From NCBI GenBank assembly GCA_003194525.1, contig NBIV01000127.1, positions 124,001 through 188,000 of the forward strand: DNA of 64,000 bases. The letters are read 5' to 3'. Positions 41,652-51,811 of the stretch are shown piece by piece. Both the position numbers and the translations under genes were made by a program. The stretch's first letter is position 1. The number at the start of each line of letters is the position of its first letter. The notes beneath the pieces are model-generated. The model ran no database searches, was not told the DNA's origin, and saw only the letters and a program-made list of their open reading frames with translations. Source of the DNA: Gracilariopsis chorda. Lineage: Eukaryota > Rhodophyta > Florideophyceae > Gracilariales > Gracilariaceae.

Positions 41652-41662
41652 TGCGTAAAGCC

Positions 41663-42106
41663 TAATATGTTTTACTTCGAGGGTGTCGCGACGGCGGTCT
41701 GGCTATTATCAAGTCTGTGTGGTGGGCGCACGTGTCGTTCGTGTGTGCGGTCTGGCAGGGTGGACAGGGCGGTCCGAAATTGTGCCGAATCGGTTTTTGT
41801 TTTATGGTCGAAAACGCGCGGATTCGGACAATTCGGAACGTTCCGAATCGAAAGAGGCCTGTTCATCACGATTAAATAATTTACGAATTTGTGCTAAACC
41901 CTGACAGGCTTTGTTTTCTCAACTCACCGAGAAGCGAGAAGCCCTTTGAGCTCCGGACCTTCCCCACCGTTCATGCGAATTTTGTTCTATTCATGGGACC
42001 TACTAGCTGCCACCAAATATCAGGCATCAATCTCTTGTTCATCCGACAACCATTGTCTGGCCTCTGCTGAAATTCGACAACCTCCTTCTTCATAACAAAC
42101 GCCTCA
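41663..42106. other. Gene-free flank between Harbinger-2 and the host gene island
   Basis: No gene is seen. Two overlapping short ORFs on opposite strands have no motif. A stretch rich in GAATCG/CGATTC-like words lies at 41778-41855. Confidence 0.4.
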
Positions 42107-42634
42107 ATGAAAGACATGGCGTGCGCATTCGCACTGACAACACCTTTTGTGACGTCAGGGGCCGCCCCCGCGATCACCAGCAGCTGGAACGGTAGAAGAA
42201 TACCTGTCACACCATGGCGACGGCCTATTCGAGTACACACGGCATGCCTAGCTGTGAACAAAGAGCCAAATGCATCTAAAGATGAAGAGCAGCTCGATGA
42301 AGCTGCTATGAGAGCTGCCGAGATCCACGAAGTAATGAACGGCTTAAAGCAGTTTAAGGATCGTATAATTGAAGGTACGCAACAGCCCTAAAGCCGGCTT
42401 AGCTGCTCATCGCAGTGCTTTGCGCATCGATTTTTGTTTATGCTAACCACTATTGTTGCGTCCTTCGAGAAATGTTTCTTTCGCGAAACTGTAGATGCGA
42501 CTAAACTAGCGAGAAAAGTTCGAGCGCCAAAGAAGCAGCTGGAGGCCGCGTTGGCTTCGCATCCGGATATCATAAGGATAGATGGGCATATTGCAGAGCT
42601 AGAAGAAGAGCTCAAACATTTGGGAGATCGATAA
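42107..42634 (+). CDS. Hypothetical protein with possible organelle transit peptide, two exons
   Basis: The first part (42107-42391) starts with a Ser/Thr/Arg-rich, acid-poor stretch (MACAFALTTPFVTSGAAPAI, RRIPVTPWRRPIRVHTACLA) that resembles a plastid or mitochondrial transit peptide. A charged helix follows (AAMRAAEIHEVMNGLKQFKD). The second part, in the same frame and ending at 42634, is helical (DATKLARKVRAPKKQLEAAL, DIIRIDGHIAELEEELKHLG). Between them a GTACGC donor (42375) and a TGCTAAC branch-like motif (near 42441) suggest an intron, though the obvious acceptor TTCGAG does not keep the frame, so exact splice sites are unsettled. I do not recognise the family. It is probably a small soluble, nucleus-encoded organelle protein. 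ATG choices at 42107 and 42116 are both possible. Confidence 0.5.
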
Positions 42635-42768
42635 ACGTTGTCGCCATCATAACCTTGACAGAGCCCATTGTGGGAATAGTTTGTGTTTACATCGCCTCCT
42701 ATCGTGCGTGGCATAAGCACACTAGATTGTGCCTTTGGTTCGTAAATAGCCCGCGCTGTCGTGACCAC

Positions 42769-43000
42769 TTACTCTTCCCCACGAGCAGCCGCACGAGCTA
42801 GTGCTTCTTCTCGAGCCCAAGCCTGGGGCGACATATTGGGTCGTGAGTTAAGTCCGAATCCGAGCATCACGCCTGCAAGGACTAGAGTCCCAATGTATGG
42901 CACCTCCCAGTCAAAAAGCTTTCTTCTCTCTCCCGGCTTACGAATCGCTTCGCCGAATAGGCGCCCACCCGGTTCATTCACTTCGGTTTCCCCAAACAGG
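42769..43000 (-). CDS. ESSS-like (NDUFB11-type) subunit of mitochondrial complex I
   Basis: The frame encodes GGRLFGEAIRKPGERRKLFD, then DWEVPYIGTLVLAGVMLGFG (one membrane segment) and SRPNMSPQAWAREEALAR, ending at 42769. The pattern of W/DWE, one membrane helix, then WAR.EA.AR is that of the ESSS/NDUFB11 subunit of NADH:ubiquinone oxidoreductase, a one-pass inner-membrane accessory subunit. The frame is open upstream of the GTG at 42981 to about 43013 and contains no ATG, so the start is probably in an upstream exon; CCCCAG near 43000 could be its 3' splice site. The family is usually about 100-150 residues, so roughly the N-terminal third is missing from this call. Confidence 0.55.
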
Positions 43001-43015
43001 CCTGGGGATGTTTAA

Positions 43016-44135
43016 AGGGTTGGTCATATTCAAATGTAGGGTTAGAGTTCAGCCTATGAAAACATTCGTTGTCGTTTCCGGGTCCCGCTATAGTTGAGAA
43101 TGAATGAGACACGCCGCACATCCTATGCACACCAAGGTTGGAATTCGATTCCCGGAGCCTGACGCTTTGTCTGATTCTTACTAACGATTAACGCCGCCGC
43201 GCTCCGTAGCGGATGGAAACAACGTACCTCCTCCTCCGCGTACTGATCGAGAGGAATGAAAAGCTCTAGAGAAGCTTCGTAGTCTGAAAGCCATTTTTTC
43301 CTTCGTGCTCAATCGAAGATGTTCCTGGACTCTCAAGTAAGATCAGGAGAAGACAAGGGAGACCGAAAGATGAGCGAGAATAGTATCTTATCACAGCCGC
43401 ACCCCCAAGGGCTGTCTGTGGTTCTGCAAATAACTGCTCTGTGCCTGCGTATTTTAAAACCATTACTGCACAGCATTTTGTTTCTGTGTGGGACACGTTT
43501 TCCTTTCAGCTCTCCCTGCATGTTCAAGTCCGACCTCTGGCATTTTTCTTCTTTCTCTTCGCTCTTTTGACGAGCATTTGGCTTACCCTCGATCATCTGG
43601 GGTTCGACGAGATTCCCCCGTACTTCGACTGAACTGAACTTAGTGCTTGACGCATTGCTCTTCTCTTCAGATAAAGAATGACAAGGGATGGAAGATAGAG
43701 TTGGCTAAGAGACCAAGACATGGCAATGACCCTTGCTATGTTTGAGACATTATGAAATGGGATTAAGTCTTCTCGTCATTGTCGACCGTTTGGCCAGAAG
43801 TGAAAGTTTGCTGTGACTACAGGCCACTAGGTGAAAAAGCAATTTATGATGGCATGTAACCCTTTACCTTCGGTAGCACATGGACGTTTCGCACAGTATC
43901 TACGCCGAATACGCAGACGCTTAGGGTGCTGGGCGAATGTTAAATGGGACAGTCCTCATAGTTAAATGCTATCTACACGGTCCATACCTACGTTCATACC
44001 TATTAGTTATTCTCGTAGCTCTGTAACTGATCTGTTATAAGCCAGGCCTTATTAACTTACCATACAGCACAAAGAGCCAGCTCAACTGATTGCCCTCGTC
44101 GTGTCGGAAACCTTACAAATGATTCATATCGGATA
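43016..44135. other. About 1.1 kb without a recognised gene
   Basis: It lies between the ESSS-like gene and the PEX13-like gene. Short ORFs (43319-43632) on both strands lack motifs. It may hold the first exon and promoter of the ESSS-like gene on the minus strand, and the 3' untranslated part of PEX13. Confidence 0.4.
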
Positions 44136-44951
44136 TTACAAGCTCGAGGAATCTCCTGCAGTTTGGTCTGTAGATCTGGCTGCCTCGTCCCTTCTTTTGC
44201 GGAACTGCCCGAGAGCCATCTCGAAGGGGTCATCCTCCGGTACCAAACCAAGTATTCGGAGCACCAAGGCAACAGGGGAGAATCGTCCCGCCAACGGTGA
44301 CATGAAAAACAAACACAACAACCTCCATACATTGCTCGCTCTTCGTACTATTTTAGCCACTACAGCCAACGGCCCGGTCTTAACGGAGAGCCACATCTTC
44401 GCCTCGTGCCTGAACGCGCTTAAACTGTAACCCAAACCGAACAACGCGTCAAATAGCATGTGAAGATTGCGTAGTATATCTTCTATCATTGAAGACACTC
44501 TCGCGAAACGTGCCATAGCGTCATGCATGCCTGACATCACCATCTCAGAGGTCTGTCGTGCATCATTGAGCACTTGGCCTGCAGAGAATTGCTGGCGCGC
44601 GTTGAAGCCGAAGGCTGGATTTCCAGCGTACCCAGCACCGTAGCTGCCAAAGCCAGCCCCAAACCCACCCATATAAGAACTCCCGTAGTTTGCGTTGTAA
44701 GGCGAAAAGTAAGAGCTAGGGTAGGAACCGTTATACATCTGGTAGGGAGTTGAGTTCATTGGGTTGGTGATGTTTTGATTCAAGAAATCCGTATTCGTCG
44801 TACCATTTTGGTTTGTCGGGTACGCGTTGGTCGCATGCGCCACGTTGGTTGCTCTACCAGATCTAGGTTGCTGATTGGAATTTGATCCTCTTTGATGCTC
44901 ACCGTGGGAACGGGTTTCTGTGAATGGGTCTGCAGACGTATTCTCACACAT
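44136..44951 (-). CDS. PEX13: PEX13-like peroxisomal membrane protein, no SH3 domain
   Basis: 271 codons from the ATG at 44951 (MCENTSADPF). PEX13 is part of the docking/translocation pore that imports proteins into peroxisomes. The N-terminus is Ser/Asn/Gln-rich, followed by a Tyr/Phe-Gly-rich tract (YGSSYMGGFGAGFGSYGAGY, about residues 90-120) like the YG-rich segment of PEX13. Then comes the conserved helical part (MHDAMARFARVSSMIEDILR, MLFDALFGLGYSLSAFRHEA) and one or two hydrophobic segments (NVWRLLCLFFMSPLAG, VALVLRILGLV). It ends soon after, without the SH3 domain found in yeast and animals, as in plants and many protists. A non-ATG extension to 44996 is open. The identity rests on pattern, not a search. 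Confidence 0.65.
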   Translation of the reverse strand: MCENTSADPFTETRSHGEHQRGSNSNQQPRSGRATNVAHATNAYPTNQNGTTNTDFLNQNITNPMNSTPYQMYNGSYPSSYFSPYNANYGSSYMGGFGAGFGSYGAGYAGNPAFGFNARQQFSAGQVLNDARQTSEMVMSGMHDAMARFARVSSMIEDILRNLHMLFDALFGLGYSLSAFRHEAKMWLSVKTGPLAVVAKIVRRASNVWRLLCLFFMSPLAGRFSPVALVLRILGLVPEDDPFEMALGQFRKRRDEAARSTDQTAGDSSSL

Positions 44952-45483
44952 ACCTTCAAAAGATAGTTCGACTGGACAACGGGCGGTCTGACCCAATCAG
45001 TGGTATCAAATGCAATGGCAAGGATTGCAAGAAGGTTAGAGAAAGACCCAAAGATTCACGAAGTTCACGACTTGTGACAAAAATACGATAGACGCGTATT
45101 AGTTCGATTACGGATGTTACAAGTGCGTTCTCCGTTGTAGTTGAACAAGACCCAGCAAAGAGGACTCGCTTGCAGTCTTGATATGGCTGTGAAGGAGCCC
45201 TGAGAAAGTTATCCGAGGTGCAGTGGAGTGGATGCCCGAGGCAAGTTAACGCTCTTCGCGCACGAATAAATGATCGTCTCCGTTGGCCTTGTGTCGTTCT
45301 CTGCAAACTAAAGCTGGTCAGTGGTCTGTGACGATGCCCTTGGCTGGGAGTAGGATTCGGCCTTGCATGAAACACGTGAAATTCTCCTACCAAAGGTGAA
45401 CGGCACACGCCCAAGTATAGAACTGGAACACGTCTGTGTTTCTAGGATGTTACAAGGGTTTACATCAGAGGTCAGCTAGCGTT

Positions 45484-45687
45484 CTACATTTCGTGCCATG
45501 GATAGATAGTTGTCAACCCGAGTAGGGAGCCTTGAACCTTTGCATAAATTTGCTCGGCAGTGGAATTCAGGAAATCAATTGTAACAATATATGTTGTTTC
45601 TGGCTCGATTTCGGCGTAATCTGGGAAGGCCTCCAAAATCTTTTCCATCAGATATTGAAAAGCATATTTGCACTCCCATGCTGCCAT
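45484..45687 (-). CDS. Hypothetical 67-residue protein or exon
   Basis: A small ORF beginning MAAWECKYAFQYLMEKILEA with an acidic, well-ordered look and a beta-like stretch (ETTYIVTIDFLNSTAEQIYA). Composition resembles real protein, but I recognise no family. It may be a small gene or the last exon of one on the minus strand. The stretch 44997-45483 upstream of PEX13 holds nothing recognised. Confidence 0.3.
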   Translation of the reverse strand: MAAWECKYAFQYLMEKILEAFPDYAEIEPETTYIVTIDFLNSTAEQIYAKVQGSLLGLTTIYPWHEM

Positions 45688-45869
45688 GGTTCGTACTTTG
45701 TTTTGGTTTAATACGTGCGTTCTTCTGCCCGTCGCAACTTAACATCTCCAAAACCTCAAGAGCGATTGTGATCAGCTGTCACCTCGATATCTAGCTAGAC
45801 TGTTCAGATCCTAACGTCGAATGAACGCTTTACTAGAACGGGCCTCAGCAGAGACATAATAGTTGTTAA

Positions 45870-45962
45870 GGCCCTGTCTGCATATGGATATGGACATGGG
45901 TTTTTGGCACTGCACCGGGAAAAGAATTAAAAATATGTCCATGTCCATATGTAGACAGGGCC
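45870..45962. mobile_element. Tourist-like MITE (93 bp), TSD TAA
   Basis: Long inverted repeats starting GGCCCTGTCTGCATATGGA on the left, and nearly the same inverted on the right, face each other with a short centre. TAA flanks both sides (45867-45869 and 45963-45965). A GGCC start with a TAA duplication is the signature of PIF/Harbinger-derived MITEs. With no coding room it must be mobilised in trans. Its ends differ from those of the Harbingers in this window. Confidence 0.85.
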
Positions 45963-46158
45963 TAAGGTTAAGGATTAGCGATCGCTACCCGCAATCCTTC
46001 GAACTTGTCTAACTGTTAGTATTTACTCAGATAGTCTGCATCGAGGTTTTCTGAGACGTTCCTCTACCACCCTAAGCACCTGGGTGAGCTGTTGAGCTTA
46101 AATCCAACTCTTGCACGGAGAAGTGATCCTTGAGATTCCCAGCATTACTGAATCTACT

Positions 46159-46666
46159 ATGGGATATTCGCTGTGTGTAAGAGATTCCATCATGATAGCC
46201 CATTCGTTCACTGGAAATGAGTTCGGCCCAGCACAAAAGGTATGCAATCACTCGAGTCCGGAAAACAACGGCTCCAAATAGAAAGGACTAGATCAGATAA
46301 CATAAAGTTCTAACAAGCAACCGGGAAAACGGTGATCGTATCGGCTGTGAATGTCAGATGCATGGTGCAACCTACGTGGTGGACTGCGAGTTTATTACAG
46401 ACAAATTGGAGAGCCACCTGAACTGGGTAGTGGACATTGGCGAAGCAAGCACAGTTTTGAAAGAGGTTCTATCAGAATTCAACTACAAGAACCTCGATGA
46501 ACTGGAGGAGTTTCAGGGACAGAACACGACCACAGAGTTCATGTGCAGACAAGTATTTGATCGCGTGGCGGATCGGTTTAAGGGAAAGTTTGTTGGTGCT
46601 ATTCGAATCAAGATGTCTGAATCGCACATAGCATGGGCGAGTTACACGGGTATTGTAGAAGAGTAG
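46159..46666 (+). CDS. 6-pyruvoyl-tetrahydropterin synthase / QueD-family protein
   Basis: Two exons: 46159-46239 (27 codons from the ATG) and 46358-46666, joined across a 118-bp intron (GTATGC...GTCAG) in phase 0, giving 129 residues. Exon 1 reads IMIAHSFTGNEFGPAQK, with the first zinc-binding His. Exon 2 starts MHGATYVVDCEF, continues with LNWVVDIGEAS, NYKNLDELEEF and TTTEFMCRQVFDRVADRF, and ends with KMSESHIAWASY. This is the PTPS fold. Classical enzymes have HGHNY where this protein has HGATY, so one zinc His is replaced, as in a bacterial/plant subfamily whose reaction I cannot name. It sits between the MITE and the eS12 gene, which is convergent with it. Confidence 0.8.
46240..46357 (+). 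other. Spliceosomal intron of the PTPS-family gene
   Basis: 118 bp, donor AAAAG/GTATGC, acceptor ATGTCAG/ATG. It joins two exons whose fusion restores a continuous family alignment. It is a good example of the host's splice signals for this window. Confidence 0.8.
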
Positions 46667-46906
46667 TCTTATCGACGAAAGCATCATGCGTCGCACATGC
46701 TACGCTTGGTACGACGTTTTTTACTTAGGTCCATTGACTATCCCAGCTAATCATGGATTGCAGCCTTTGCAATTGTTCTCACACTCATCAGGACGCCCTT
46801 AAGAGTATGTAAAGACCGTAGCGTAATAGGTACCGAAGTGACCTTCCCTCACTGCAGAGAAAAAAGACAATGCAATCGATATTTGCGGCAGCTTGAGACT
46901 GTACAA

Positions 46907-47335
46907 TTACTCGTCTCCATCCTCCTTATTCTCCTTAAGGTATTCGAGCAAGAACTCGTAGCCCGGTGAGCTCTCACCGAATTCCTTAATGACACAGCTG
47001 GTGGCACCGACCACCTTAGTGGCATTACCCTCCTCGTCGATCTTGCAAAGACCAGCCCATTCACCAAGTTGCTTCTTATCCGGCACGCGCACGAGCGCCA
47101 CTTCATGCGCAGCACAAAGTGCCTCGATCAAACGCGTGTATCGCGGCTCGTCACAGTCGGAAGCGAGGATGCACAGTTGTGCCTGACCGCGATCCAGAGC
47201 CTTTACGACTTCGTTCAGACCACGGACCAATCCGTCGTGCACGAGAGACTTTTTGAGCACCTCTTGCAGGGCCTTGAGGATGTCCATTTCTCCGACATCT
47301 TCGGGGACGGCGTCAACGGGAACTTCGTCAGACAT
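46907..47335 (-). CDS. RPS12: 40S ribosomal protein S12 (eS12)
   Basis: 142 codons from ATG (MSDEVPVDAVPEDV), full length for eukaryotic S12, an L7Ae/L30e-fold protein of the small subunit beak. Recognisable blocks are LKKSLVHDGLVRGLNEVVKA, GQAQLCILASDCDEPRY, LIEALCAAHEVALVRVPDKK, LGEWAGLCKIDEEGNATKVV and the acidic C-terminus. No intron is seen. It is convergent with the PTPS-family gene (stops 241 bp apart). It is clearly a functional host gene, the most certain one in the window. Confidence 0.97.
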   Translation of the reverse strand: MSDEVPVDAVPEDVGEMDILKALQEVLKKSLVHDGLVRGLNEVVKALDRGQAQLCILASDCDEPRYTRLIEALCAAHEVALVRVPDKKQLGEWAGLCKIDEEGNATKVVGATSCVIKEFGESSPGYEFLLEYLKENKEDGDE

Positions 47336-47745
47336 AGCGGGTTAGATGGGTCGTGCGCTTCTGCGAAAAGGGACAGTGATCAAGGTTGTCACCAGACAAG
47401 GTTCCTCCAACCTGATGAGATATTTCACAGATGGGGCATCCGCTCGGCGACGACGATGGGGAATGGTGCTCGCAGGATCATATAACACGCAGAAGACGGT
47501 CTGCGGTGTGCTGTCGGCGTCCGAAGTACGTGTACAAGTTTTATTAGATCTTTGATCCGATTAGAATCTCGTGTTCGGTAACGCGGGAACGTTGGACAGC
47601 AGCGCTGGAGCGATATAATTACAGAAGACGAATCTTCAGATTCATCGCTGTTCGCCATCCAATACGATCTGCCCAACGCAGACGCCGATCTACGAAGGGC
47701 AGACAAGATGGTAGGGGTTTTTGGCATGCACAGTTCAGTACATTA
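47336..47745. other. Upstream region of eS12, no recognised gene
   Basis: About 400 bp between the eS12 start and Harbinger-3. It contains a 100-codon minus-strand ORF (47727-47425) without motifs. It presumably includes the eS12 promoter. Confidence 0.4.
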
Positions 47746-48276
47746 GGCGTTTTTAATTAAGGGAACTCAGTGCTATTTCTAAGGCTCCTTTTCTGGCATG
47801 TTCCTTATTTTGAAATAACTTGCTCATTTCAAAATAAGACCCTAGCATGTTTGAGGACATCTGCCTCCCTCTCTTCTGCCACCAGGCATTCCATCATGAA
47901 CGAGGACTCTGACGATAACACCTCCTCCGCTATGGCACTTATGTCACAATTCGTAGCTCAACAGCAATACACACAGCGTCTTTTAAAGCAAGGAAACATT
48001 GCCGCAAAAAATTTTATTCGCTCTGCTACACACACATCTGACCACGAAGGAATTGAAACTTCTATCTCACGACCAGGAAGAGGTAACACCCTTTTCTTCC
48101 ACAAGGCCACTTACGTCCGCCGGCATCCCTCAGGTATATACAACTACGTGCGCTCTTAGAAAACCAACATACATCTCTTTGAGAAGATCACGCACTTAAC
48201 TCATGCAAAATTCGACAGTTTACACACTTTGGCTGAAGTAGAACTACAGAAGCCTTTGGACGTGCTTCGTGAATTC

Positions 48277-51200
48277 TGTGGTGACGCGCACACACGTCCA
48301 CCACTGCCACATAGCTAGGGAGCGCTCTATATAAAGCACCCAGGAACACTCGTCACCGGCGTCGCTGTTCCTGGGGTATCGGTTCGTCGTCACAGGTTAT
48401 GGGCCCAGAGACGTCTGAAATCTCTTCAAGACTTTCAAGATTCTTAAGACGACAGGACAGATCGGAAGACGACTACTATATACAAAGCCTTCTTCAAAAC
48501 TGTTACACTCTTCAACAAGAAAAATCCTCCCTCAGCCTCTCAGTCGCTGAAACATCTTCTACACAACATCTCTCCATCATGGAATCTCTTTCTCAACCAA
48601 AACTGTCTTATACAAATTTCACCTTCTGGAAAGACGCTCTGTCTATAAATGCCGCCTTATTAGACGCAGATGCGCTACTTGAAAATGATCTACCTGTACC
48701 TCAGGATCCAGCTTTACTGTCGGTTCATACAAAAAAATCCAACAAAGTGAAGTCACTCATTATGCAAAGCATTCCGGAACACATCATTGAACAACTCCCG
48801 ACAAACATCCTAGCTGAAAGTCCCTACCGCATAACTCAAATTATTTCCTCACACGTACAACAAACAAACATGGAAGATCACGATACACTCGATGCAGAAG
48901 CACGAGCTCTTTTATTTACTACAGGCATGGAAATCAAGGACTATATATCTCAACATCTCAAGATCCGAACCAAATTGCTCAACGCTGAATTCCCCAATAT
49001 ATCTGACGAGAAAACTACTGTCAAGTACCTTTTCTATGGTTTGAAGTTCAACCCTGACCTCTATCAATTGGCCATCGTCATGGCAGGATCCCCACCGCCA
49101 ACTATTAGAGAATTTACGAACCGCCTCCAGCAAGCCACATTACTGCAGAAAGCTATCACACCAACCTCATCCACTTCACCTTACACATCCTTCACGCCAG
49201 CACCCACCGCACCCGAGGCCTCCCGTTCTCGTCCTCGTCGTGTACGCAACAAACCGTTCTCAAATCATCCTCGTCCCCAGGGCTACACTGGAAAGTGGTG
49301 TCGCGTACATGGATGTGTTACCCATAGCGATGATGAGTGCACACTACAGAACAAGGCAAAAATGCAAGCTCGGGCGTTCGTGGCTGAACCGGAGTCGTCC
49401 TCGAAAAACCTTCTCGAGGAGCTTCTGCTCCGCATGTCTGCATTAGAACACAATGTGGACGCTGACCATTCCGCACCGCCCGATGGTAAGTTCATTCTCG
49501 ATTCTGGCGCTTATCCTACACACGTCTCCACTCCACACCCCACCATGAATTCCCCCTCAGGACCAACTTACACCCTGTCCGCCAATGGCCACACTTCCCG
49601 CATCACGAAACAGGGGTCAATAACAATTCCAACGACGCATAAGCCACTCGTCATCTCCAATGCGGTCCATGCTCCAAACATACGGCAGAATCTCCTTTCC
49701 GTCACCTCACTTGCGCACAAGTATGGACTCGTCGTCTTCACCCCCTCCAAGGCTGCAGTCATTCGTCCACGCCGACCACCCCTTAGTTCCGAAATCATTG
49801 CCTGTGCTTCCTTGATAAACAACCAATATGCTCTCGATACTCCCTCCCACGCCTTTGGAACTCGAACGATAACCCAACGCACAAACCCCTTACTCAAGCC
49901 TATCAACCCACAAACATCTATACCCCCGCCAACCCCAACATCTTCCCCCCCGCTACAATCCCGCATCCCCAATCTCAACACATTCCCTACCCCATCCCTA
50001 GAATCGCAACAACCTTGGCTCACTCGCCACCAACCTCCGTCACTTCCCCCTCCTACCTCGAAAATCAAGCATGACTTCATGGTGTGGCACCTCAAGCTAG
50101 GCCACATCCACCCCCGCACCCTTCAGGTAATGGCCAAACACAATCTCCTCCCAAATCTCCCTCGCAGTCTCCAACACACTCCACCGCAGCTACACTGTCG
50201 CGGATGCCGCGAAGGCAAATCGAAACCCCAACCTCATCGCCGCACAACGCACCATACCTCCCCTGGCGTATACATCGCCATCGACACCTGTGGCCCACTT
50301 CAACCTCCCTCTAGACAAGGGCACAGCCACATACTTGTTGCCATCGACATAGCATCCCGCTTCCTTCATATAAGATTCCTCAAAACCCGCTCCGAAGCTC
50401 TGACCCAACTTCTCGACATTCTCACCCTCATCTACGCCACTCACAATCGCCACCCACTCCATCTCGTTAGTGACAACGCTAAAGAACTGACATCCCAATC
50501 CTTTCAAAAGGCTCTCATCTGCTGCATTCCTATACACCAAAGGTCTCTATGCTCACCTCACTGCCCATGGTTACCAAGCTCTCAAATCCGATCCAAATGT
50601 TTTTCTCAAACCAACACGTCACGGCCTGACTATCGTCGGAATCACCACCGACGACTTTCTTGCAGCAGCATCCGACCGCCGCTCACTTGATGAACTGCAC
50701 ACTGCTCTGCAGGCGAAATACACCGTGAAACGGCTTGGTAAGCCCACAAAGTACATTGGTTGGAACTTTGAATACACTGCTTCAGGTTTTCGCGTACACC
50801 AGAACCACCTCATCCACGAAATAGCGGAGAAACTTCGACTGCGCCATGGCAATCCGGTCAGCACACCATATACAGACGGCCTCAATCCACAGATACCGCT
50901 CCAATCCCAGCCCATCTCCAACGTAATCCACAAACTTTACCGCGAAACCCTTGGAACCATCCGCTACATCGCCGATTCAACCCGCCCCGACATTGCCTTT
51001 CTGACCAGCGCCCTTGCTCGTTCTCAACGGAATCCAACACATCATGATTGGCTAATGCTCAAGCGACTAGTCCGCTACCTCTACTGCACTCGCGATGCCG
51101 GCCTGCACTTTCGTTCTGGTCACACGCAATCGCTGGAATGCTATGTTGACGCGGATTATGCCAACAACACCACAAACCGCCGCTCTGTCACCGGCATCCT

Positions 51201-51811
51201 GATCCTCTTGAACGGCACACCAATCTCATGGCGTAGTTCCCTACAAGGGACGGTCAGTCTGTCAACGTGTGAGGCCGAATTTATCGCCGCGTCTCAAGCC
51301 GTACAAGAAGTTGTATGGACACGCAACTTTTTAACCGAACTCCGTCAACACTGTGAGGCCGCTACTCCGCTCAAGATCGATAATCAAGCTGCTGTATTGA
51401 TTTCAAACTCCACAGCGCCCACAAAGCGGCGAAAGTACATCGATATTCGCTATCACTTCGTCTTGGATGCAGTACGGCGCAAAGATGTCTGCGTTCATCA
51501 CATACCGTCAAGCACGATGCTTGCTGACCCGCTCACGAAACCACTGAAACCTCAGCGCTTTCGAGATCTCACAGCTTATGTTCGAGCCCAACCTCCATCG
51601 CACGCGGTGGGGGGGCCTGTGGTGACGCGCAAAGACGGTACGACTCCACTCTCACCGCGTGCTGTTACGCAGCCAGTGGCTGCCAGCCACCCTCATGGTG
51701 ACGCGCACACACGTCCACCACTGCCACGTAGCTAGGGAGCGCTCTATATAAAGCACCCAGGAACACTCGTCACCGGCGTCGCTGTTCCTGGGGTATCGGT
51801 TCGTCGTCACA
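48277..51811 (+). mobile_element. Ty1/copia element with very short LTRs, TSD AATTC
   Basis: The 5' LTR is 48277-48394 (118 bp) and the 3' LTR 51618-51811 (194 bp); the shared part is nearly identical, and the length difference lies between two short direct repeats of GGTGACGCGCA. AATTC flanks both sides (48272-48276, 51812-51816). GGTTATGGGCCCAG follows the 5' LTR, as in elements primed by an internal fragment of initiator tRNA-Met. A G-rich polypurine tract precedes the 3' LTR. A gag/protease/integrase ORF (48399-50690; zinc-binding CRVHGCVTHSDDEC, protease ILDSGAYPTH, integrase HLKLGHIHPRTL) is followed by an RT/RNase H ORF (50725-51735; LSTCEAEFIAAS, KYIDIRYHFV). It is shorter than a normal copia and broken, with one or two breaks in pol. 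It looks fairly young. Confidence 0.9.

Larger units (their letters stand above)
27473..41662 (-). mobile_element. Harbinger-2, interrupted by a gypsy element
   Basis: A PIF/Harbinger element with its Myb-like gene on the plus strand (27745-28620) and its transposase on the minus strand (41651 to 28734), facing each other. The 11.5 kb gypsy element at 29311-40858 lies inside the transposase gene. Candidate ends are a 13-bp inverted repeat: GACTTTACGCAGT at 27473 and the complement of GGCTTTACGCAGT at 41650-41662, with TAA just outside on the right. ACTGCGTAAAG recurs at about 41550. The left flank does not show a clear matching TAA, so the ends are tentative. Without the gypsy insert the element would be about 2.6 kb, normal for the family. 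Confidence 0.55.

Noticed and set aside
43045-43160. Possible tRNA gene (TTCGATTCCCGG-like T-arm)
   Set aside because: The T-loop words are present, but no acceptor and T-stem pairings fit together and the anticodon arm cannot be drawn.
44956-45414. 152-codon minus-strand ORF upstream of PEX13
   Set aside because: No domain-like composition, and it overlaps the PEX13 start in another frame. Probably open by chance.
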